NCBI GenBank assembly: GCA_029582165.1 | Contig: CM055874.1 | Coordinates: forward strand, 28,108,883 to 28,172,882 | DNA length: 64,000 bases | DNA from: Portulaca oleracea | Taxonomy: Eukaryota > Streptophyta > Magnoliopsida > Caryophyllales > Portulacaceae | Direction of reading: 5' to 3' | Part shown: piece by piece, positions 48,300-58,895 of the stretch | How positions within the stretch are numbered: position 1 is the stretch's first letter | Layout: each line of letters opens with the position of its first letter | The notes under the pieces: model-generated | Databases searched by the model: none | What the model was told of the DNA's origin: nothing | What the model saw: only the letters and a program-made list of their open reading frames with translations | Position numbers and translations under genes: made by a program

Positions 48300-48853
48300 G
48301 AGCAATGATTGAACATGCCAAAAGAAAGAAGATAGAAGATCAAGCGAGCAATTATGGAAAAGATCATCAACCAAGGAAACTACAAAGTAGTCGTTGCATT
48401 AGAGCCTCAAATATCTATATAAAACTCGGATGTCTCCCCCTCTCAAGATAACGATTCCAAGCAAGATAAATCGTGTGTAGGAATTTTGTGATAGAAAATT
48501 CCAAGTGTAGCTACTTGGTTTTGAGTAGTGAGTTGTGTAACCAGAAGGTGTATTCTGGTGAGGCCCTCAAGGGTGTGTAGCTAAAGTGAGAACCTCCTTT
48601 ATTGAGTTTTTGAATCTTTCCAGACTCAACTGTGAGGCCTCCTCTGCAGGAGTTCACTCTGAGTTTCTGCCCCTCTAAGCATACGTTGAGGACCTCACAG
48701 TCGTTGACCTTGCCGAATTTGTAACCTTCTGTCTTTCCTTGCACTTTAAGCTTATTAATAAAGAAGTATTATTCAGTTATAAAAGTGCTATTAACGTCCT
48801 TGTGTTGATTAAGTGTAGAATTTTCTATACAATAGAGTTATTTCAATCAACAT
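48300..48853 (+). promoter_or_regulatory. LTR-like promoter/polyadenylation module
   Basis: A strong TATA box (CTATATAAAA, 48415-48424) is followed about 340 bases later by AATAAA (48757-48762) and a TCAATCAACA terminus near 48850. TATA, a short transcribed region and a polyA signal in this order are typical of a retrotransposon LTR. No primer-binding site, coding sequence or second copy is present, so a solo LTR is the most likely reading. Its left end could not be fixed but may lie near 48000. Confidence 0.4.
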
Positions 48854-48945
48854 CAGGGAGACATAAACTATCCATGCAAACTTGATATTCATATCAACGC
48901 GTATTTTCCTCCATAACATATATGATTAATATTTAGAATTGGTAG

Positions 48946-50403
<1,458 letters not shown>

Positions 50404-50405
50404 TA

Positions 50406-50632
50406 TTCCCTCAATTTTTTTATCTGTCATTTGTGCTTTTCAAAGTCAATGTGTCATCAATTATTTCTCATATAAGATTTTTATAAAAAATATAATATTA
50501 TACCTTTCTAATAATATTTTTTATTACGAATCTAACGATATCAATTTTGTATGAAAATTTTTACATAAATTAAGATATTAACGGTTAAAATTTTTGCTTT
50601 ACTAAATGGCACCTAAATAAAAACGGAGGGAG
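50406..50632. mobile_element. Stowaway-like MITE 4, degenerate
   Basis: Left end TTCCCTCAATTTTTTTATC and the complement of the right end (TCCTCCCTCCGTTTTTATTT) resemble Stowaway termini. TA is present on the left (50404-50405) but lost on the right. Confidence 0.5.
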
Positions 50633-51280
50633 GACGCTAATATGCACTTGCAATTCATGGCACCTATAATTTGTCTCTTGTCCCTCGTAAAAAAGAAGGG
50701 TAAATTATTGAAATAATTTTCTTTGAAAATTAGCATGATATATCTCCCATACACCCTAAATCAACATTAATACCAAAATTAATATCAAAACCAAAGTTAA
50801 TACTCGAAACTTGGATTCAGGATAACATATAGATGAATAAAAAATTTAGATTCAGGTACACCTTAAGACATCCAATGAGATGGAGTGTCCAATAATAATA
50901 CTCACGACATGGGGCAGCGGAGAAACAAAGCAAGCGTTCCACAATATTATATGGATCATCATCATTATTGATCAAACACTCTTTCTAACAATGAATCATG
51001 CACACTTTTCATTCCGCTATATTGCTAGCTATAGATACCAAAACCAGAGATGACATTTAAATTTATTTGCTTCCAACTTTACCTCCACTACCCTCTTTAA
51101 TTACAGCTTCAACTTAAACCCTGATACACTGAAATCAAAACCACCATACCGATTACAGAAACGAAAAATAATTTTGGTTTTGTACTACAGCCAAGTAATA
51201 GCGCAACATCCCTGGTCATGAATTATATTATGGTAAAATTCCATTTTCCTTCTTTTTTTTTTTTTTGGTTGGGTATATAT
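50633..51280. other. AT-rich intergenic, no gene seen
   Basis: Downstream flank of the glutaredoxin gene (which reads leftward). No coding or element signature seen. Confidence 0.45.
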
Positions 51281-51541
51281 ATAATGGATCCGGTAGGAAG
51301 AGAGTTTAGGTAGGAAAGTGAGAAGAGTGAATCATGACCGTTGATTTTACATCTGACGGTATGAGGTCATTGATATTAGGGAGTATGGTTGTGGTCGTCA
51401 TGGATATTAGGAAGTATGATCAAGAAATTCATGACCACACACTCTAATATCCATGACCACACACCATCAGATTTAAAATCAATAGCTGAAATTTACTCTT
51501 CTCACCTTCCTAGCTAAATTTTCTTCCTATCGGATCCATTA
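51281..51541. repeat. 260-bp palindromic element next to the glutaredoxin 3' end
   Basis: GGATCCGGTAGGAAGAGAG... and its complement ...TTTTCTTCCTATCGGATCC form long inverted arms that continue inward (TGAGAAGAGT / ACTCTTCTCA, then TTGATTTTACATCTGACGG and its partner). (AT)n flanks both ends. It looks like a MITE, with ATAT-type target sequence that prevents defining the duplication. It lies about 100 bases beyond the glutaredoxin stop codon and could be in its transcript. Confidence 0.75.
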
Positions 51542-51643
51542 TATATATATATATATATATATATGAAAGTTGTAGATAGAGTAATTGATAGGTTACGTTA
51601 TACTAATATGAGGAGTGAGGAGAATAAGAGTAGTTACGTTATA

Positions 51644-52120
51644 CTAGTGAGGCGAGAGGGAGAAGAGGGGTTGAGGTTGATCTGGATCTGGATCTGGATC
51701 TGATTGACATCCATGGGCGTAATTATAAGAAGGTAGATTTAGGTGAAGGGCACCAGCTTGGACGAGCTTGGGAACAAGTTGGCCGGAGAGATGGAGAGCG
51801 ACAAGACTGTCTAGGCATCCAACGTGGTCACCACCAATGAATAAGGTTGGGGATTCAGATGCAGATCCACAGTAAGGAACGACGGCTGACATCTCATGCT
51901 CATCATCAAGTGCTATCACAGTTGGGTGTACACCAACAGTGTGTAGGAGATTCTTCATGACCTGGCACATGCAGCAACATGGACTGCTAAATATCACCAC
52001 TGGATTCTCAGCTATTACCCTTCCGATCATCACCCCCGCTGACTCACCCACTTCCATCGCCAACGCTGATGATGTCTTCTCTGCCGTACTCAGCTCTAGC
52101 CTCACCCTGCCCCCTTCCAT
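51644..52120 (-). CDS. CC-type glutaredoxin (ROXY class, GRXC6/C10-like)
   Basis: A single-exon 158-residue thioredoxin-fold protein of the plant-specific CC-type glutaredoxin class. The start is the ATG complementary to 52118-52120; an in-frame GTG 12 bases upstream is not a eukaryotic start. The active site CCMC is at residues 49-52, preceded by an extra Cys48 (PCCCMC). VGVHPTVIALDDE (62-74), SPTLFIGG (90-97, with the cis-proline and the glutathione-binding Gly-Gly) and LVALHLSGQLVPKLVQAGAL (106-125) follow in family order. CC-type glutaredoxins usually end at an ALWL-like motif; here it reads ALHL and is followed by a 31-residue tail containing an Asp-Pro repeat from a GATCCA-type hexanucleotide run. 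Family members act in the nucleus and cytosol as oxidoreductases and partners of TGA transcription factors. The frame is intact and the gene looks functional, though the odd tail may affect partner binding. Confidence 0.92.
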   Translation of the reverse strand: MEGGRVRLELSTAEKTSSALAMEVGESAGVMIGRVIAENPVVIFSSPCCCMCQVMKNLLHTVGVHPTVIALDDEHEMSAVVPYCGSASESPTLFIGGDHVGCLDSLVALHLSGQLVPKLVQAGALHLNLPSYNYAHGCQSDPDPDPDQPQPLFSLSPH

Positions 52121-52180
52121 TTTCAAACACACTAATACTGGGAGAATTAACCTACCAATATGCTAACCCTCCAGGGGTTT

Positions 52181-52190
52181 TATTTATATA
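52181..52190 (-). promoter_or_regulatory. TATA box of the glutaredoxin gene
   Basis: On the minus strand TATATAAATA lies about 60 bases upstream of the ATG, implying a short 5' leader. Confidence 0.65.
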
Positions 52191-53284
52191 ACTACAAAAT
52201 AATATTCTTTATTTTGTTTGTGTTGGGGCCACTCCAACAAAAATCAAAACGAATTGGGATGGTGGGAATTGCTTACGTCATGTGTATTGTAAACCAATTA
52301 CCAAATTATGATACCTTTGCGTATTTCCTTTTTCTATTATATGCTTAAAGGTCGCAACAACTTTATTTTTTATAGTTGCTAATTTTCATCAAGGTTTATG
52401 TCTTGATATAATTAAGACATTTTTTATAAGATGAAAATTGTAAAATTGATGAAATATGATCCTCATTGAGATTTTTTATTTTTTTAAAAATCAAGTACAA
52501 AGTAATTTAAGTACGTAGTTATTCTTTCAAGGGATTTATTAAAAATATCGTCACTATGAATAGAAAATAACGAAGCAGAAGAACTAGAAACTCAACTAGC
52601 TATTGATTAGAGAGAAACACCAAACTTAGGTAACCAGTTAGTCTTGTTCCCCTGTATAAAAATATAGTTAATAGAACCAACACTACAAAAGCAAAGCAAT
52701 AAACGGATATCTTGGATTAATGGACCTATTTATGAGGAAACCCCTTTTATATTAATAATGGTTCTTTTCTTGGGGAAAAACAGTTGTTCCAAGATGCTAT
52801 AGTTCTTTTTATCAAAGATAGTAAATATAATACGAAAATGAGGATTCATGTACCATAATTTATATCAAGATGATGAATGGATGTTCTAACATTTTTCACA
52901 ATTGTAATAGATAATGAGTTACCATATGAGTAAAAGTTGGTTTAAGTACACATGGTCAAACTAGTGATTTTAAGTGTATGAAATTTAATTTAATTTGTTT
53001 CATCTTAATGATTTAGCATGATGATATTTCTTATCTGATCGATATTGAAATTGGGACAGGGGAAGTCGCGGTAGTAGGATTGTGCGCCGGTACTCTGGTG
53101 CGTACAATAAATTTTTCTAGAATTTTTATTTCTAGCTTTTGTATTTTGGATTTCTTTTTTTTATTTTTTTTATCATTTAACCATTATAACATGGAGACAA
53201 AAAAATATAAACTATGTTCATAAAATGGGGAAGAAAGAATTTTTTTTTTAAAAAATATAAGTGTATGGATGTTAAGAAAGATAT
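52191..53284. other. Upstream region of the glutaredoxin gene, no other gene seen
   Basis: AT-rich. No ORF of note and no recognised repeat. The glutaredoxin promoter presumably lies in the first several hundred bases. Confidence 0.45.
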
Positions 53285-53655
53285 ATACTAATGTTTATAA
53301 ACCAATAGATAAATGTTTATGACCTAACACGAATTTTCGTAACCTCTAACACGAATGTTTATAACCTAATGTTTTTACTACAATGCTCATAAACGAGTAT
53401 CTAAATGCTCGTAAGTATGGGCTACAATGCTTATAAACCAATATATTATGAATGCTCATAAATATGTAAATGAATGTTCATAATTAACCTCCAACATGAA
53501 TGCTCATAACGCCCAACAAGAATACTCATAAAAAACTAGTATATAAATGCTCATAAACTTAAATTACAATGCTCTTAAACCATTATATGAATGTTCATAT
53601 ATCAGTAGATGAATACTTATAACCTCCAATATGAATGCTCATAAACTAAACTGTA
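53285..53655. repeat. Degenerate tandem repeats of an AATGCTCATAAAC-type unit
   Basis: About 15 variants of ATGAATGCTCATAA or AATGTTCATAAAC occur at irregular spacing of roughly 20-30 bases. The units are diverged, so the array is old. Confidence 0.7.
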
Positions 53656-54159
53656 TAATAATTAAGTATCACAATACAAAATTATTAAAAATAAAAACAT
53701 ATTACAACATTAAAAAATAAAATAAATGCAAAACAAAACTTTAAAAATCTTTATTTCCTTAAGTAACACCCATTCGAGAAAACGGGCAAAAAACTAGTAT
53801 ATAACAAATGATGGACAAGCAGACATGAATGTTAAAATTTGTAATCCCAAAAGATAGTAAAATATATCACTTGCTCATATCATATCAAGAGTGTAATTAA
53901 AACTGGAATGCATCAAAGACAAACTTAAATAAGGATAAAAAAGTTTTAGTTTACATTACTCATACGTTCTCATAAACTAAACCCCTACATTGATGTTCAT
54001 ACGGTGTTTAACAAACAAAACATATCCGGAGGGGGGACTTCCCTCCTTACGAAATTTATTAGGTAGATGATAACTGCTTTTTATAACTATATTTTTAGGG
54101 GATTTTGATAGTGAATTAGGGATAACTTGAATTGTAAATCTTAATTTATAGCCCAATTT
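53656..54159. other. AT-rich intergenic, no gene seen
   Basis: No recognised coding sequence. A few more CTCATAAAC-like words appear near 53965. Confidence 0.45.
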
Positions 54160-55330
54160 CCCTATTATGCTTGGTGTTGTTGTTTTGATGAAAATTTGTA
54201 GATTTGAGGCCAAAACACCATCAATTCCTCAATTTGTGGCAAGAACGAACACACCACGGACCTTCTCTACGCCTAGCCAGACCGTGGTACGAATTTCGGA
54301 GGAAATCGAACAAGGAGTGCATGGACTGTTCGGACTAGTCAGGGCGACTTGTTTTTGCGAATAGAAAAAGAGAGGAGGCAAGCGGTTACTCGATTATTTA
54401 TCATTCTTCCTTCGTTCTAGGGCTATCAAGAGAGAAAGAGAGCACCAATTCCATTCTACTTCTCCTTCCCACCATCAAGATTCAAGACCAAATCGATTCA
54501 AGAGAGGCAAGGATAAAGATTTGAGAAGAAAGTAGCGGCGTTTGCGGAGAAAGTTCCACCCCGGATAGAAAGACTCAATCGGGACGTGTTCTTCGTAGTT
54601 TGTTCTTTCTTTTTGTATTCCTTATTTGTTTTGAGAATTGATTATGAAGATTGAAACTTGTTTTGTGCTTTCTTTGAATATGAGTGACTAGATTCCTTGA
54701 ATTCCAGCGTTTTGCAACTTGAAACAATGTAGTTTGATTGAATGTTTCTAATTTGTGCATGAATTCTTGTTTTGAATAAACAAAAGGGTGTGTTTTTCAT
54801 GTTCATGTGTGTTCTTAGGCCTGAAATACTTGTGATTTGAGATTAACCTGAGAAGTATTGAAAGCACAATTGGGATAATCTGACTACCAACCTTTCTACC
54901 TAGTTTTGTGAAATTTGAGAAAAGAATAGCAAACTAGGGAACCACTTTGATAACCGGATAATTAGAGACCTTCAACTTTGGTTAACTTGAAAAGCATACA
55001 GAAGTTGTAATTTAGGTTAATTGAAGTAGTTCTATTAGCATCGAAAGAGCAGTAGAATTCATATGGTTATCGGTTCTTGATTCGTCTTGAATCAATGATT
55101 GCGCAAGGTAGGTTCTAAGTGTCAAACTCGTTGTTAGGAAAACAATTCCCTAGAAGTCTTCCTCCCTTGATTTGAACCCTTGATTGATTTCCTTGCTTTA
55201 TTAGTTTAATTAGTTTCTAAGACCCTTCCAAAATCTAAAACTTGATTAGCTTAGCAACCACATAGAGAGCTAGTTAAATATGTTGCTAGATTGAATCCCT
55301 GTGGGATCGACCTTGATGTGCTACACCGTA
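54160..55330 (+). mobile_element. Possible gypsy-type LTR or retroelement leader
   Basis: Sequence such as AATCCCTGTGGGATCGACC (near 55295) resembles the conserved 3' end of many plant gypsy LTRs, and the preceding kilobase has the leader-like composition of an LTR. No second copy, primer site or coding region was found, so the boundaries are approximate. Confidence 0.3.
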
Positions 55331-55484
55331 CGCCGTCCGCTTGCGGCCCTGTCAGTAGACGTCCCGTGAGACTACATATCTCAACTCTACTCCCTCTATA
55401 TGTCAGCAGCCACACGTCAAGGATTTTCGCTAGTAGCAGCCTAAGGTTAAATAGTAGTTGTTTCAGATCCATATCAAGGTTTGC

Positions 55485-55555
55485 GTGTGGCGCGTTGGTC
55501 ATTGAAGAGTGTTGATAACTGCATGGTCGGGGATTTGAATCAGCCCATTCCTTTT
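55485..55555 (+). other. tRNA-like relic or tRNA-derived SINE head
   Basis: TGGCGCGTTGGTC (near 55495) resembles a pol III A box and GGGATTTGAATC (near 55531) a B box, spaced about as in a tRNA. TTGATAA between them could be an anticodon loop (GAT, Ile). The T stem and acceptor stem do not pair well, so it is not a functional tRNA. Confidence 0.35.
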
Positions 55556-55859
55556 TTCGACCCAATTTTATATTTTATATTTTTTGTTTCCATTATATTT
55601 ATTTTTGACCCAATTTTATATACTTTGATCCTTTTACATTTCTCCTTATTCAATACTTCTCCATTTATCTTTATTTTCTATTTTTTTTCATACCTTTATA
55701 ATTTTTTTAATTGGTCTCCCTTTTATATTTTTATGTTTTGTTTTCTTTTTTTTAAACCTTATTATTTCATATCTAACAAACACACACAAAAATAATAATA
55801 TATGCACACCAAAATGATACCAACAAACAAATCAAACCATAGAATTTGACAAAAAAATT

Positions 55860-56470
55860 TAATGTATAAAAGAATTTATGCTGGTGTACAAAGGAATTTG
55901 TTATGATGTGGAAGAAGTTTATGCTAGTGTACAAAAGAATTTGTTATGACATGGAAGGGGTTTGTGTTAGTGTGTAAAGAAGTTTGTGTTAGTGGCAAAG
56001 GAATTTGTTACATCGTGCAAAGAACTTTGTGTAGCAAGTAAATGAGTTTGTGCTAGTGTGCCAAGGAGTTTGTACTAGTGCACAAAAAAGTTTGTTCTGG
56101 TGTTCAAAATGGTTTGTTCTGGTACGTAAAGGAGTCTATGTTAGCATGGAAAAGAGTTCGTGTTAGTGTGGTTAAAAGTTTGTTATAGTGTGTAAAGGAA
56201 TCTATGTTAGTATGCAAAGGAATCTGTGCTAGTATGCGAAAGAGTTTGTACTATTGTGTCAAGGAGTCTGTTATGGTGTGCAAAGAAGTTCGTGCTAGTA
56301 TGCAAATGATCAGTTCGGGTTAGTGTGCAAAAGAGTTCGTGCTATTTTGCAAATGAGTATATGCTAGTGGGGAAAGGAGTCTGTAGTACGTACTGTGCAA
56401 ATGAGTTTATAGTGGTATGCAAATGAATCTATGTTAATGTATCAATAATTTTTTTAGTGTGCAAATATAT
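55860..56470. repeat. Degenerate minisatellite, unit about 24 bp
   Basis: Some 25 variants of a unit like GTTTGTGCTAGTGTGCAAAGGA run in the same orientation across 600 bases. Phase is loosely kept, with point changes and small indels in most units. Confidence 0.85.
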
Positions 56471-56563
56471 ATATATTTATATGGTGTGTAACAAGAAATA
56501 AATTCATTTAATTAGGTATAGATTAATATCATACTTTTATAAAATGTGAAGAGAAGCAATATT

Positions 56564-56579
56564 GGGGGGGGGGGGGGGG
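56564..56579. repeat. Poly-G run
   Basis: A run of about 16 G, possibly length-variable, just right of the minisatellite. Confidence 0.9.
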
Positions 56580-57237
56580 AGAGAGGGGAAAAAAGTCACA
56601 CAAGCAAAAATTGTTTAGCAAAAGAATTAACAGAAAATGAGTTCAAACTCACATCCTTGGATATATCACTAACTAGGCACTACCATTATGCTACCACCAC
56701 AAACTTGCCTCATACGTGCAAATTTGCTATATGTAGTAAAGTCAGACCATGGGACAAATAAAGAGACGCATAGTCCCGCGACATTATGGTCTAATTAGTA
56801 ATTAACAATCTCCACTGCCAACTTGGTTAACAAATAGACAACATTACATTCTATATACTAAAAATAATAGAGCATAGATTCATAAAAATAGTACAATTCT
56901 AACATGTCAAGTGTCTCTTTTTCCTAATCTATAAACTTTAGTATTAATATATAATATCCAAGATGAGTTTTTTTTATTTTTTTTATTTTTTTAGCAAGTA
57001 GTCCAAGATGGTGTATTCCTCCTCATCATAGCAAAATGACACCCTGAACCTTAACCTATTGTTCTAATTGCTCTTTATTCCCAAAATTTATGATATTTGA
57101 ACCCTTATCATCTCATGCTCTTTGTAAAATTTGCGGTAAGTTGATCTTTATGGTGTATGATTGCACCTAACAATACATACAGTGTCTCATGTTTACCACC
57201 ATCAATGATCCCCTTCACATATGAAGGTGCATTATAT
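56580..57237. other. Intergenic flank of the LINE, no gene seen
   Basis: AT-rich with no recognised feature. It ends in the 13-bp duplicated target AGTATAACACCCC (57238-57250). Confidence 0.5.
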
Positions 57238-57258
57238 AGTATAACACCCCTCAATGTC

Positions 57259-58893
57259 ATGGAGATAGAGATAGAAACTAGAGAGAGGAGGGCAAGCTCA
57301 ATCTTCATAGGAAATTTACCAGAAAACATCGACAAGTATGGTCTTGGAGGAATCTTTTCCAGGATTGGTGAGGTGAAGTATGTATACATTCCAAAAAATA
57401 GAGGGAAGAAAGGAAGATATGGATTTGTGGGATTCTAGAAAGAGGAAATGGTGGACTAAAGCTTGAACTTCATGGATGGGAAGATTATCACGGGTCATAG
57501 AATCATAGTTAGAAGAGCTTGGAGAACAAATAGAAGCGTGGAAAAGGCAATAGGAATCAAGAAGACATGGATGAAGAAAAAGCCGTGGAAACAAGTAAAA
57601 CAAATATGGACAAGGAAGAAGAAGGCTGGTGAACAAATAGCTGATAATGGAGGAGAAAATACCCTACCAAGGATTACCGGAAGAGTATAGTAGGAGGACC
57701 TAGAGTGGCTCTCTAGGAGCTTGGTTTGCACCTCGGAGGAGGAAATCAACATTGAAGAGCTGCAAGCGAAGATACAACAGGAAATTGTTGTTCTTAGTAG
57801 AACAAAGGTGGTCATAGTATGGCCAACGGTAGAGGAGCTTGAAGAAGCAGTCAGGAGCCAAGCAATATGGAATACAACCTTTTCAGAAGTGAAAAAATGG
57901 TCCCCTTATAACACGGGCGAAAACAGGAAAACAACATTAGAAATATTTGGTGTCCCACCTCATGGCTCGAATGAGGAAAATTTTAAGATGTGTGTTGCAT
58001 CGTGGGGAACTTTCATAAAGGCCAGACAGGTAAGTGGGTCTAGTATCAAGAATATACAGAACGTACAAGTAGAGGTGGTAACTGGTTTGTTTAGTAGTAT
58101 TGAAGGGGAGGTTCTCCTTGACCTGCACGACTGCTCGTATAGGATCTGGATAAGAGAAATTAATGGTGAAAACAAGTCTCAAGCTTGTAGTAAAGAGACA
58201 GAGGGAGAATCCCCTTGTCACAGCTGGATCAAGTCAAGGAACCACGAAGAAGATGAGCAACAAAATGCAACGGAAGATGATGTGATCATTCCAGAAACAG
58301 TCATGGAGACAATCCGGCCCAAGAGGGGTGAACCCCAAGGAGCACAATCGCAGCCAACAGATGGAACCCAAGGGACTCCAAAACTGGAATCCAATAATCG
58401 AGAAAGAGGAGGCATGGAAAATAGCATTGATGATGTTAGAACCTTGGCTGAGAAGGTGGAGAGCCTGGAGCTGAGAATTTGCAAGGCCCTAGGAATTAAA
58501 GAGCTGGCTTTAAGCCCTGACATTAATATCCCTAACGAGACCCAAGAAACTGAGGTGGATGAGGAAGAGCAAGAGAAGACTCAAACAACTGGAGAAGTGG
58601 AAGGGATGGCAAACAACGTTGGAAATGAGGAAGACATTAATCCCTTCTGTGAATTTCCAACATCATCATCGCCTAGGCATCCAAATGGTGCGTTGGAAAA
58701 TGTAGACTCAACCACCATTAACAAAATGATTGCTAGGAAATCTGTGTTCGTTGGTGGTAGAGATGGATTAAGAATAAGGGGAAGTCAGGAGGAAGCATTA
58801 GAGAAATTAGAAAGGAGGATTGTAAGAGTTGAGAAGAGAAAAGAGAAAGCCCTGAAGAAGAGGAAGGCAAGGCAGGAGAGGAAGCAACATTAG
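57259..58893 (+). pseudogene. LINE ORF1: RRM-containing RNA-binding protein
   Basis: ATG 57259 starts MEIEIETRERRASSIFIGNL, leading into an RNA-recognition motif: SIFIGNLPENIDKYGLGGIF (RNP2-like) and GKKGRYGFVGF (RNP1-like). A TAG (57436) and a TAA follow where the family continues with a Lys/Glu segment; then FMDGKIITGHRIIVRRAW completes the RRM. After two more stops near 57690, a long open stretch reaches the TAG at 58891-58893: EELQAKIQQEIVV, WPTVEELEEAVRSQ, LEIFGVPPHGSNEENFKMCVASWGTFIKA and LDLHDCSYRIWIREI, then an acidic, Glu-rich tail ending in a basic coiled coil. The protein would coat LINE RNA. At least four stops disable it. Confidence 0.82.
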
Positions 58894-58895
58894 GG

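Noticed and set aside
48300..48853. Endogenous pararetrovirus promoter/leader
   Set aside because: The TATA-to-polyA spacing was suggestive, but no coat, movement or polymerase sequence is nearby, so a solo LTR is simpler.
55485..55555. Functional tRNA gene
   Set aside because: A and B box-like words are present but the acceptor and T stems do not pair; at best a SINE head or relic.
55860..56470. CRISPR-like array
   Set aside because: Unit spacing has no unique spacers and the repeats are diverged; this is a plant minisatellite.
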